Source of the DNA: Clostridia bacterium
GTDB taxonomy: Bacteria > Bacillota > Clostridia > Oscillospirales > CAG-272
Direction of reading: 5' to 3'
Assembly (NCBI GenBank): GCA_017453305.1
Contig: JAFTKJ010000032.1
Span: 1 to 36,367, forward strand
Length of the DNA stretch: 36,367 nt
Below, in pieces: positions 9,421-18,019 of this stretch. The notes under the pieces are model-generated. The model was not told the origin of the DNA. It worked only from the letters and a program-made list of their open reading frames with translations, and did not search any database. Position 1 is the stretch's first letter, and the number at the start of each line of letters is the position of its first letter. A program made the translations under genes and the position numbers.

Positions 9421-12078
9421 TTAACTGCGCGGAACCCAAATCGATTTGACGTATCTGAAGATCTCCTCGATGCCCGCGATCAATTCCGGAGTAGCGGTTT
9501 CGGAGGTGCTGTTGACGTTGTAGAATACGGGAAGCGTTTTGATATTCGCCTCGTATTCTTTCAGCATCTTGCCCTCTTTGCCAACGGTGTGAACCTCGCC
9601 CGTGTTCAGATCCTTCCACGTGCCCTCTGGGAGGTAGATATCCCTTTGCTGCGCATCGCTAAGGATGGGAGCCACAAGAAAGGCGTCGCCAAACATGTAT
9701 TGATCGTTGATGTTGTAAACGTTTTTGTCGTCCTGCCAATGCAGAACCATGTGCCGCATCACGGGCATGCCCGTGGTGGAGGCTTCTTTACAATATTCGG
9801 TAATATAAGGGGTAAGCACCTCGTGCAGCTTGACGTACGCACGGTAAATATCGGTGACGTAAGCGTAATGGGAGCTCTCCTCTGCAAACTGATACGACTT
9901 TCTGACCTTGCCGTGCGTTTGCATACAAACGGTAAATGCCGTAAACTGCGTACCGCGGATGAACACCTGAGACTCGTAGGCAAGATCCTTTGACATGGAG
10001 CCGTATTGGTAACCTGCCATATCGTAGCTCATGTAAGGAACGCCGGAAAGCCCGGAGGAAAGCACCGCGGAGACCTGGAAACCAAGAGATTCCCATCCGC
10101 GAGCCTGGTCGCCCGCCCACATGTAGGGAGCGCGCTGAGAGCCGATGCCGCCGCCGCGCGTAAAGTTCATACCATCGTAAGCCTTTTGCTCCAGCATTTC
10201 AAAGAACATGGCACAAAATGCCGTAGGATACCAGTGGTGCGAGCCATCGGTGGGCATGTTGTGATCGTAGTAAAGGATCTCATAGTTTTCGGGGATGAGC
10301 TCGCAGAAGTCGATCTTACATCCGTCCACCCCGATCTCCTTGGAAAGATATTCCCAATAATCGTTGAAGAACCATTCCACCGCGTTGGGGTCGGTAATAT
10401 CAAGATACGTGCGCGTTCTGTTTGTGGGGTCTCCCGCATCGGGATTGATGACGCCCGACTTGGTGACGGGAAGATTGATGGTATATTCACCCCTGCCGTG
10501 CGGGTCGATATTGAGCATGTATTCCTCGTTGTACCCTGCCATACGGCTGTTGGCGTTACCAACCTGCATATAGACCAAAAACTTTTTGCCAAGAGAGTGC
10601 ACGTAATCGCACAGCTCCTTCAGATCCCGGTGCTTGCGCGAATCCGGATAGTTCCAACCCTCGGCAAGAATGCCGGTCCAGGGTAGGTCGTACTTTTCCA
10701 TCATGGCGATGCTGTCGTAAACACCCTCGCCTCTGCCGTCGTCGCTCGGCTTGATCATGGTGCTCCACTTTTGGCTCAGATCGGGAGAGTAGCGGCAAAC
10801 GATCATACCGTAGGTCCATTCCTCGGGCTGTTCGGCGTATCCCGAAAGATCACTGTAGCGCTTGAGCACGTCCGAGATCTTTTCGGTGGAGTAAACGTAG
10901 CAATCCATGACGGCACCCGTGATTTCTGCCGACCATACGTTCTTCGATGCTTTTCCAAGGTCGAGATACATGTGCTCGTAGCGGTTGATCAAAAAGCCGG
11001 AACCGCGAGAGGAGCACAAAAGCGGAATTGCCATGTAGCATGCATTCGATTGACTCCAGATGTCCTTGGTATACATCTCGATGCGTTTGCCCCTTTGGTT
11101 GGCACCGTTGAATCTCTCGCCCGTGCCGAACACCGCCTCGTTGGAAAGAAGCTCGCCCTCGATGTAACTGCCGCCTGCGTTGGTGGTAATGTTTGTGATC
11201 GTGTTGGAAGGCTTACCGCTTGCGGTATAAAAGTCCATTTGGAAGGCCTTGGTGTTGATTTCCACCTTGCAGCCGTCCTGCGCGGTAAGAGTGGTCAGAT
11301 CTCCCTTTGTGCTTGCCGTAATCTTTTCTACGGGAAGCACGGGAAGCTCGCCCAGGGAAAGAGAAAGTCTTTGGGATGCGCCGATATCGTCGAATTCATC
11401 GGTGACTTTTTTCTTGGTTTGAATTCTCCACGCACCGTCGCCTGTGTAGGAGATGCGGCAAAGCGCCTCCATGGGAGTTCCCGGCTTGATGGAAAACTCG
11501 ACGTAATGTTCACTTTGACTGGTAATGGCAACGGCACCGCTGGCATCCAGCTTGAACACCTCGTTGATGGAGTCGTAAACACCCATCGTCTTTTCGGTCT
11601 CGTTGATCTCTGCAATTTTTTGTACGAAGTACTCCACCGCCATGGTGGATGCTTGCGGCCCGGTGGCGCAAAGGCAGATCTTTGTGCCTGCCACGGCAAT
11701 TGCGAAATCCTGTGCGCCGAGCGAATGCTCGTCAATCAGATCGCTGCTTTCCACGCGCGCGACGTTGCCGATCAGGATCTCGTATTCGGTGGAACGGTTA
11801 CCGTCAAAGGTGGCTACCAGCTCGATGCCGGTTTTTTCTTTGATCACCGCTTGCAGATATTCGGCAGCTGCCTTGGCTTCGCTGTCCTTACCGGGGTAGA
11901 CGATTTGGAATACCGGTGCGTCCCCGCCTGCGAAGAGAAACAGGTTGCCTGCCGGCTTGGTTTCCTCCTCATCGGGGGTGCTATCGGTCGTGCCGCCATC
12001 CCCTGCAGGTCCCGAGCATCCGAAAATGCCCAGAAGCGTTGTAAGAAGAAGGAGCATTGCTAAAAGTTTGATACGCAA
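9421..12078 (-). CDS. GH31 family glycosidase lipoprotein, short type (copy C)
   Basis: This 885-residue protein is nearly the same length and plan as copy A and shares long stretches with it, including the start of the mature protein (CSGPAGDG). It has lipobox IFGC (Cys21), the GH20/GH67-like N-terminal domain, and the GH31 domain with Asp590 (KIDFCE) and Asp657 (WAGDQ) as likely catalytic residues. It lacks the 60-residue segment of copies B and D. The start is TTG at 12078, seven bases after GAGGAGG. It is the second gene of the operon, 35 bases after copy D. As an outer-surface enzyme it probably trims the same class of glycan as copy A with some shift in specificity; that is inferred from paralogy, not shown. 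Confidence 0.9.
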   Translation of the reverse strand: MRIKLLAMLLLLTTLLGIFGCSGPAGDGGTTDSTPDEEETKPAGNLFLFAGGDAPVFQIVYPGKDSEAKAAAEYLQAVIKEKTGIELVATFDGNRSTEYEILIGNVARVESSDLIDEHSLGAQDFAIAVAGTKICLCATGPQASTMAVEYFVQKIAEINETEKTMGVYDSINEVFKLDASGAVAITSQSEHYVEFSIKPGTPMEALCRISYTGDGAWRIQTKKKVTDEFDDIGASQRLSLSLGELPVLPVEKITASTKGDLTTLTAQDGCKVEINTKAFQMDFYTASGKPSNTITNITTNAGGSYIEGELLSNEAVFGTGERFNGANQRGKRIEMYTKDIWSQSNACYMAIPLLCSSRGSGFLINRYEHMYLDLGKASKNVWSAEITGAVMDCYVYSTEKISDVLKRYSDLSGYAEQPEEWTYGMIVCRYSPDLSQKWSTMIKPSDDGRGEGVYDSIAMMEKYDLPWTGILAEGWNYPDSRKHRDLKELCDYVHSLGKKFLVYMQVGNANSRMAGYNEEYMLNIDPHGRGEYTINLPVTKSGVINPDAGDPTNRTRTYLDITDPNAVEWFFNDYWEYLSKEIGVDGCKIDFCELIPENYEILYYDHNMPTDGSHHWYPTAFCAMFFEMLEQKAYDGMNFTRGGGIGSQRAPYMWAGDQARGWESLGFQVSAVLSSGLSGVPYMSYDMAGYQYGSMSKDLAYESQVFIRGTQFTAFTVCMQTHGKVRKSYQFAEESSHYAYVTDIYRAYVKLHEVLTPYITEYCKEASTTGMPVMRHMVLHWQDDKNVYNINDQYMFGDAFLVAPILSDAQQRDIYLPEGTWKDLNTGEVHTVGKEGKMLKEYEANIKTLPVFYNVNSTSETATPELIAGIEEIFRYVKSIWVPRS

Positions 12079-12113
12079 AATAAAACCTCCTCGGTTCGTT
12101 ACGTGATAGCGGA

Positions 12114-14984
12114 TCAGCCGAGCGTTGCCTGAATGGTAGCAAGGTACGCGAAGATCTCGCTGATTGCGGGCAGAAGCTGCTCTGCCGTTTCGGATTCGGT
12201 ATTCATATTATAGAATACCGGGAGCTGGGTGATCTTTGCCGTGTAGCCCGTCAGGGTCTTGCCCTCCTTGCCAACGGTGATCTTCTCACCCGTGTTCAGA
12301 TCCAGCCACTCGCCCTCGGGAAGATAGATATCGCGCGTGGTCTTGTCGGTTACGATGGGGGCGACGAGGAAAGCGTCGCCGAACATGTATTCATCCTCGA
12401 TGCCGTACACGTTCTTATCATCCTGATACTGCAGGATGAGGTGTCTCATCACGGGCATGCCCTCGGTGCACGCCAGCTCGGTATGCTCGGTGATGTAAGG
12501 CGTGAGCACTTCGTGCAGCTTGGTGTATGCACGGTAGACGTCAGTGACCCACGTATAGGAGGTGTCAACGACTTCCTTGAGATATACCTTTTGGTCGTTC
12601 TGGTTGATATACAAACCAATGGCGTCCTTGTAAACGGGAATATTCTTGCCGCCATAAGTGGTAAAGCATTGATCCTCGCAATTGACGCCGGGCACCGCAC
12701 CGGAAGCATCGTAATCGAGGCGCACCTCCGTGCCGTTGATGTAGTAGCGCTTCCACTCGGCAAAATCGTAGGCTCTGCGCACGTTGCCGTGGGTCTGCAT
12801 GCAAAGCGTAAATGCCGTGTACTGCGTGGCTCTGACAAAGACGACGGATTCCTGCTCTATCTTATGGTTCTTCCAATAAGTCTCGTAATTGTAAGAGCCC
12901 AGATGATAGCCTCCCATATCGTAGCTCATAAAAGGCACGCCCGAAAGTCCGGAGGAAAGCACAGCGGTCAGCTGCTGCTGCAAAACGTCGTAGTTGCGCA
13001 ATTGGTCGCCTGCCCACATATAAGCGGCACGCTGAGAGCCGATACCGCCGCCACGATTGAAGCACATGCCGCCGTCTGCCTTTTGATCCAGCATCTCAAA
13101 AAATCTTGCGCAGAACGCCGTGGGATACCAGTGATGCGAGCCTGCGGTGGGCTGAGATTTGTCGTAGTAGTTGATAGGATTTGTTTCGGGGACATATTCG
13201 CAAAAGTCGATCTTGACACCATCAACGCCGATCTCTTGCGTTACATACGTCCAATATTCGTCAAAGAACCACTCTACCGCATCGGGATCGGTGATATCCA
13301 GATACACATTGGAGGAAACGTCGGTTCCAAGGTCGGGATTGACGACGGTGGAAGAAACATCAGGGAACTTGACCTCATTCGTTCCGTCGGGAAGCGTGTG
13401 AGAAAGAAGATAGCCCTTGTTATATCCGCTCATGTAGTCGTGGATCGTACCAACGCGGATCCACACCAAAAACTTTTTGCCAAGGCTGTGTACGTAGTCA
13501 CACAGCTCCTTGAGCTCCTCGTGCTTGTTTTCCAGATAGACGCCCCAGCCCTCGGCAAGAACGCCTGTCCAAGGGAGGTCGTACTGCTCCATTTTGGCAA
13601 TGCAATCGTACACGCCCTCGTTTCTGCCAAGCTTGGGATTGGTGATCTCCCAACCCCAACGGCGGGAGAGGTCAGAGGAAAAGCGGCACATCAGCATGCC
13701 GTAGGTCCATTCCTCGGGTTGCTTTGCATAACCGGAAAGTGCACTGTAGCCGTCAAGGACCTGCGCGATCTTGTCGGTAGCAAAGATATAACAGTCCATC
13801 ACGGTCTCGGGGATGGTTGCGACCCATTCCTCCTCATTTGCCTTGCCAAGATCCAGAGTCATGTACTCGTAGCGGTTGATGAAGATGCCGGAGCCGCGAG
13901 AGGAGGACAACAGCGGAATTGCCATGTAGCACTGCTCAACCTTTGCCCAGATGTCCAGCGCGTAGAGCTCGATGTACTTGCCTCTTTGGTTTGCGGCATT
14001 GAAGCGCTCGCCCGTACCGAACAATGCCTCGTCGGGAGTCAGCGCGCCGCGGATCTCGCTTCCGCCCACGTTGGATGAGATGCGTGTGACGGTGGACGCC
14101 AGCTTGCCGCTTGGCGTGTAGAAGTCCATGTTGAATGCTCTTGTGTTGATCTCGACCTTAGATCCCCCCGCCTCACTGACGGTGGTAAGGTTTCCGCTCT
14201 TTGTAACGGTGAGTGCCTCGGTGTTCAGCGCGGGAGCTTCGTTCAAATATACGGACAGACGCTGGGATGCGCCGATGTCCTCAAAATCCTCGGATGCGCT
14301 GTTCTTGGTCTGAATTCTCCAGCCGCCCTTGCCCGTGTAGGTCAGGCGACAGAACGTCTCGTCCACAGCTCCCGGGTTAATGGAGAAGAGGACCTCGTCC
14401 TCTTTGGTTTCGGTAATGGCAACGGAGCCTTGCGCCGTCGCCTCCTGCAGGATCTTATAATCGGATGCAATACCGACGAGCTTTTGTTCCTCGTTGATGT
14501 AAAGCACCTTTGCCGTCAGATAATTGATTGCGCCGCTGAGGGCTTGGTCGTCGATTGCAAACACGCACAGCTTTTCTCCGATGACGCGGATCGTGAATTC
14601 TCCGTCCTCAAAGGTGTGCTCTCCTTCGATCTCGGCGGTCTCGATTCTGGTGGTTCTGCCAACCAGGATCTCGTGCGCACTCTTGGCACCGACGTCGGAT
14701 TTGACCTCCAGGGTCACGCCCGTTTTTTCGAGAATGAAGGCTTGCAGCATGTTTGCCGCATTTTTGGCACCGTTTGTTTTGGCGGCTGCGGGATAAACGA
14801 TCACATAATCGGTCAGCTCCGCCGATGCAAGCGGCAACAAATTTTCGGGGGGCATGAGCGCGCCCGGAGCGGTCGTTTCCTCGCCGTCCCCCACGGTGGT
14901 ATCGGTATTCTGCGCAGGTCCGCAGCTCAACGTGCCAACCAACATGCACAGAAGCAGAAGCAGCACCAAAATTCTTCGTTTCAT
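12114..14984 (-). CDS. GH31 family glycosidase lipoprotein, long type (copy D), first gene of operon
   Basis: This 956-residue protein is the pair partner of copy B: lipobox TLSC (Cys21), linker, GH20/GH67-like N-terminal domain (EILVGRTTRIE), GH31 beta-sandwich, barrel with Asp593 (KIDFCE) and Asp660 (WAGDQ), the extra segment (YINGTEVRLDYD, GGKNIPVYKD), and the C-terminal beta domains. The start was set at the ATG at 14984, preceded by AAAGGAGAG; an upstream ATG at 15050 would add 22 charged residues before the signal peptide and has no such site. It is the promoter-proximal gene of the operon and the only one of the four GH31 genes with an ATG start. The promoter at 15171-15199 leaves an untranslated leader of about 180 bases. 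Substrate unknown. Confidence 0.9.
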   Translation of the reverse strand: MKRRILVLLLLLCMLVGTLSCGPAQNTDTTVGDGEETTAPGALMPPENLLPLASAELTDYVIVYPAAAKTNGAKNAANMLQAFILEKTGVTLEVKSDVGAKSAHEILVGRTTRIETAEIEGEHTFEDGEFTIRVIGEKLCVFAIDDQALSGAINYLTAKVLYINEEQKLVGIASDYKILQEATAQGSVAITETKEDEVLFSINPGAVDETFCRLTYTGKGGWRIQTKNSASEDFEDIGASQRLSVYLNEAPALNTEALTVTKSGNLTTVSEAGGSKVEINTRAFNMDFYTPSGKLASTVTRISSNVGGSEIRGALTPDEALFGTGERFNAANQRGKYIELYALDIWAKVEQCYMAIPLLSSSRGSGIFINRYEYMTLDLGKANEEEWVATIPETVMDCYIFATDKIAQVLDGYSALSGYAKQPEEWTYGMLMCRFSSDLSRRWGWEITNPKLGRNEGVYDCIAKMEQYDLPWTGVLAEGWGVYLENKHEELKELCDYVHSLGKKFLVWIRVGTIHDYMSGYNKGYLLSHTLPDGTNEVKFPDVSSTVVNPDLGTDVSSNVYLDITDPDAVEWFFDEYWTYVTQEIGVDGVKIDFCEYVPETNPINYYDKSQPTAGSHHWYPTAFCARFFEMLDQKADGGMCFNRGGGIGSQRAAYMWAGDQLRNYDVLQQQLTAVLSSGLSGVPFMSYDMGGYHLGSYNYETYWKNHKIEQESVVFVRATQYTAFTLCMQTHGNVRRAYDFAEWKRYYINGTEVRLDYDASGAVPGVNCEDQCFTTYGGKNIPVYKDAIGLYINQNDQKVYLKEVVDTSYTWVTDVYRAYTKLHEVLTPYITEHTELACTEGMPVMRHLILQYQDDKNVYGIEDEYMFGDAFLVAPIVTDKTTRDIYLPEGEWLDLNTGEKITVGKEGKTLTGYTAKITQLPVFYNMNTESETAEQLLPAISEIFAYLATIQATLG

Positions 14985-15040
14985 TCTTGCTCTCCTTTCA
15001 AAGGGAAAATCAAAAGCTTGACGCCATGCCAATTTGTTTA

Positions 15041-15167
15041 TTTCGCACAAAAACGGGCGATTTTTCTTTCCGGAACAGCCGATTTTTAGGCTGTTTTTTG
15101 TTCATTTTGCACAAAAACAGGCTCCAAAAGCGCGCAAACAGACCTCTTTTGAAGCGATTTTGCACAG
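15041..15167. promoter_or_regulatory. Three TTTTGCACAAAA-like candidate regulator sites in the GH31 operon leader
   Basis: TTTCGCACAAAA (15041-15052), TTTTGCACAAAA (15105-15116) and TTTTGCACAG (15158-15167) lie in the region from the GH31 operon transcription start into its leader. Their start-to-start spacings of 64 and 53 bases are close to whole helical turns. The third overlaps the expected start of transcription from the promoter at 15171-15199. Between the first two is a hairpin, AACAGCC/GGCTGTT (15074-15095), followed by T residues on the plus strand. The motif also occurs twice upstream of the solute-binding gene. Confidence 0.45.
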
Positions 15168-15170
15168 CTT

Positions 15171-15199
15171 ATTATATCATTTTTTTATTGTATTGTCTA
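15171..15199 (-). promoter_or_regulatory. Promoter of the GH31-BspA operon
   Basis: On the minus strand TAGACA (15194-15199) and a perfect TATAAT (15171-15176) are separated by 17 bases. The start codon of the first GH31 gene is 187 bases further on, giving a long leader. Confidence 0.65.
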
Positions 15200-15250
15200 T
15201 ACAAAAATTGATTTATTTACGCATTATTTTGATTTTATTCATGTTTTTTA

Positions 15251-15279
15251 TTGACTTTACTTTCTTTTCATGGTAAAAT
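15251..15279 (+). promoter_or_regulatory. Promoter of the araC-GH127 operon
   Basis: TTGACT (15251-15256), 17 bases, TAAAAT (15274-15279), 31 bases before the ATG of the regulator gene. It is divergent from the GH31 promoter, with about 50 bases between the two -35 boxes. Confidence 0.7.
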
Positions 15280-15310
15280 GTAGGTAACTTGATAAGAGGA
15301 GTGCCGACAC

Positions 15311-16264
15311 ATGTCTTCCCCAAAGATGAGCGACGGGCAATTTTCGATTTTACCCGTCTGCATTTTTAAAGACGATTTTGAAAACGGTGAACGAGTTCAC
15401 AAAATGAAGCTGAACGACGTCTTCAGACCCATTCCCCGCGCTGTGGCGAGATCGGTCTGCAACGCCATGCAGGCAGAATACACCTTTACCCCATACCATT
15501 ACCACGAGGGCATTGAAATTTTGCGCATCAATCGCGGCTGTGCCACGGTGGTGATCAACTCTGCTCCCATCAAGGCTTTTGAGGGCGACGTGATCATCGT
15601 CAACTCATTTGAGCTGCACGGGCTGTATCTTGCTTCGGCAGACGTCTCTTTTTCGCGCACGTGTGTCATGTTTCACCCCTATTTCCTCTTTCCTATGGAG
15701 GGAGGAGACAATCACTTTTTTGAAAATTTGCGTGATATTCGTTTTGAAAATCACATCTCCGCCTCTCATCCTGCTGCCGCGGAGCTTTGCCGCGCAATTG
15801 ACGACATGGTAGAGCTTTACCGCGCTCAACCCAACGGTTGGTCGGTTTCGGTTTATGCCACGCTGATCCGCTTTTACGCCCTGATTGCGCAGTATGCGCT
15901 TTACAAGGAGGAATCCGAGGCGTCCTCCTATATGTTCGGTTTTATGCAACGCGTCAGCGATTATATCGACAAAAATCTGGAGGAGCCCATCTCCACCGCC
16001 GACATTGCCACCTACTGTCAATACAGCACCGAGCATTTTTGCCGCCTGTTTAAAAAATGCTTTAACCAGACCTTTAAGGAATACCTGAACGCCTTTCGCG
16101 TGCAAAAGGCAAAGGCGTTCATTGACCTTGGCAACGACGCAACGCTGGCTGCCGTATCCTCAAAATTCGGCTTTACCAACCAAAATCACTTCAGCCGAAT
16201 GTTCAAAAAGCACATTGGGGTCCTCCCCTCTGAATATATGAATCAAAAAAAGGAGATGAAATAA
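15311..16264 (+). CDS. AraC family transcriptional regulator
   Basis: This 317-residue cytoplasmic protein has an N-terminal cupin-type sensor domain (about residues 45-130; HYHEGIEI, then GDVIIVNSFELHG) and a C-terminal AraC double helix-turn-helix (about 215-315; ISTADIATYCQYSTEHFCRLFKK and ATLAAVSSKFGFTNQNHFSR in part). Proteins of this plan usually sense a sugar and activate catabolic genes nearby. GAGGAG lies nine bases before the ATG at 15311. The gene is divergent from the GH31 operon and directly abuts the GH127-like gene, whose ATG follows the stop codon with no gap. That gene's ribosome binding site lies inside this one's end. It is therefore the natural candidate controller of both directions and of the TTTTGCACAAAA motif. 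The inducer is not visible from sequence. Confidence 0.92.
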   Translation: MSSPKMSDGQFSILPVCIFKDDFENGERVHKMKLNDVFRPIPRAVARSVCNAMQAEYTFTPYHYHEGIEILRINRGCATVVINSAPIKAFEGDVIIVNSFELHGLYLASADVSFSRTCVMFHPYFLFPMEGGDNHFFENLRDIRFENHISASHPAAAELCRAIDDMVELYRAQPNGWSVSVYATLIRFYALIAQYALYKEESEASSYMFGFMQRVSDYIDKNLEEPISTADIATYCQYSTEHFCRLFKKCFNQTFKEYLNAFRVQKAKAFIDLGNDATLAAVSSKFGFTNQNHFSRMFKKHIGVLPSEYMNQKKEMK

Positions 16265-17977
16265 ATGCGTTATCAAAAATACGACTTGAAGACAGATGCC
16301 GAATTTGCCCTCAATTACATTGACGGCATGACCGACCGCGCCTACGACTATCTTCCCTTCTGGCTCACCATGCCCCACAAAAAGCCGGCAGAAGCCGAGC
16401 ATTGCCGTGTGGACGACGCCGAGCTGGTTGGCTCTTGGTTTGAGGCTGTGGACAGCATTCAGCACATCCTTGGCGAGCAGGGTGAATCCAAAAACCTTTA
16501 CGACGGCTTCCGCCGCCAGGTGCTCAAATCCTGGGGTGAGCACGGGCTTCGCTATCACGAAAAGTATCCCTGGACGCACACCATGCACGCATCCTTCCAC
16601 GAAATGGGTTACATCCTCCCCGCGCTCAACCGTCTGGTCAGAAACGACCCCAACGATGCCGAGGCTGAAATGCGCGCATCCAATCTCATTCGCGGTATGC
16701 GCTCCCTTGTCATCGAGCGCAAGGTGCGCACCTTCTGGTCCGGCGACTCCTATGAAAAGGACCCCGTTTACGAATTCCCCAACGACGTTTACCTGCAGGA
16801 CGGCGGCTTTGATCTGACCCGTCACACCGGTCGCGGCGAGCAATGCATCCGCAATGCCGTAATGCTGCACGCGCTGGTTGACCGCTACGTGATTGCAAAC
16901 GATGAAGTCGCGCTCGACCTTGCCATCGGTCTTTCCAACCACCTGCTCGGTCCTTCCCGTTATTTCAACTACAAGTACGAGTTCTTCGGCCACATCCACT
17001 CCTCTACGTGGGTTGCCGCAGGCTTGATCTACCTTGGTCGCGTAACCAAAATGGACAAATACCTTGTTGCGGGTGAAAGCATTTACAAGTACGTCCGCTC
17101 GATGACCTCCTCCTACGGTTGGCTCCCCGAGTACGCACAGTGGCACGATCCCAAGGCAGAGCACTGCGAGACCTGCTGCATTAAGGATATGATCCTTTGC
17201 TGTGAGGAATTGATCAAGTGCGGCAAGGAAGAGTATTGGGACGACCTGAACAAATTTGGCCGCAACCAGCTCTCCGAAAACCAGATCAAATACACCGGCT
17301 ACGTAGAGGTTGACAACACCCGTCCCGACGAAAACGGCAGAACCTGGCACGACCTTGACAAGCGTCTGCTTGGCGGCTACACGGGCGGCAGTGAGCCCAA
17401 CTCCATTTCCCTGACGCGCTTCCGCTCCATTGCGGGCTGCTGCGTAGGTACCGGTCCGATTGCCCTTGAGATCCTTTGGAACAACGTTGTGACCGAGGAG
17501 AACGGCGTTCTGGTTGCAAACATTCACACCGCGAAGGAGACCGACCGCTACGTTCTGAGCGACGGCATGCCCGATGACGGCGTGATCAATATGACGATGA
17601 AGGCAGACGGCGCCGCAGGCTTCCGCCTTTACGATTGGATGGGAGAGGCTCCCACCTTGACCCTGAACGGCAAGAGCGTAGAAGGCAAGAAAAACGAGAA
17701 CGGCAACGTTCTTTATGCAGAAAACCTGCACACGGGTGACGTTTTGACCCTCACCTTCCCCATGAACACCGTAGAAAAGAAAGAGTTCTTTGCCGGTGCG
17801 GAATACACCGAATTCTGGCGCGGCGGCGATATGATCGACCTGTTGCCTCGCGGTGAACACATCCGTCTGTATCAGAGAGACAACTCCCTGCCTAAGTACT
17901 ATCCGCTGCCTCAGGACATCGAGTATACCGGCGTTGCCGACAGAGGTCCTACCCAGCAACAGCAGCAAAAGAAATAA
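16265..17977 (+). CDS. GH127/DUF1680-like glycoside hydrolase (putative beta-L-arabinofuranosidase-like)
   Basis: This 570-residue protein has no signal peptide, so it is probably cytoplasmic. It has the (alpha/alpha)6-barrel style of the GH127/DUF1680 group in its first 420 residues and a beta-rich C-terminal part. The pattern E302-x-C304 and the pair C392-C393 (GCCVGTG) match the Glu-Cys and Cys-Cys zinc site described for GH127 beta-L-arabinofuranosidase, where one Cys is the nucleophile. A further Cys305 is present. The match is to the metal/catalytic pattern; overall similarity was judged by eye, and GH146-like or uncharacterised DUF1680 activity is equally possible. The C-terminus ends in a Gln/Lys-rich tail. 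AAAGGAG at the end of araC serves as its ribosome binding site. It is the second gene of the operon, 42 bases before the nucleoside hydrolase. Confidence 0.75.
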   Translation: MRYQKYDLKTDAEFALNYIDGMTDRAYDYLPFWLTMPHKKPAEAEHCRVDDAELVGSWFEAVDSIQHILGEQGESKNLYDGFRRQVLKSWGEHGLRYHEKYPWTHTMHASFHEMGYILPALNRLVRNDPNDAEAEMRASNLIRGMRSLVIERKVRTFWSGDSYEKDPVYEFPNDVYLQDGGFDLTRHTGRGEQCIRNAVMLHALVDRYVIANDEVALDLAIGLSNHLLGPSRYFNYKYEFFGHIHSSTWVAAGLIYLGRVTKMDKYLVAGESIYKYVRSMTSSYGWLPEYAQWHDPKAEHCETCCIKDMILCCEELIKCGKEEYWDDLNKFGRNQLSENQIKYTGYVEVDNTRPDENGRTWHDLDKRLLGGYTGGSEPNSISLTRFRSIAGCCVGTGPIALEILWNNVVTEENGVLVANIHTAKETDRYVLSDGMPDDGVINMTMKADGAAGFRLYDWMGEAPTLTLNGKSVEGKKNENGNVLYAENLHTGDVLTLTFPMNTVEKKEFFAGAEYTEFWRGGDMIDLLPRGEHIRLYQRDNSLPKYYPLPQDIEYTGVADRGPTQQQQQKK

Positions 17978-18019
17978 TACAACGCATCATCATTCTAACA
18001 TCTCAAAGGAGAAATTACC

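Noticed and set aside
3827-14984. Sulfoquinovosidase (YihQ) function for the GH31 proteins
   Set aside because: WAGDQ and KxDF-type motifs are shared, but I could not place the Arg and Trp residues that bind the sulfonate in YihQ, so only GH31 is claimed.
12114-15050. Longer start for GH31 copy D at 15050
   Set aside because: The extra 22 residues are charged, precede the signal peptide, and have no ribosome binding site; AAAGGAGAG points to 14984.
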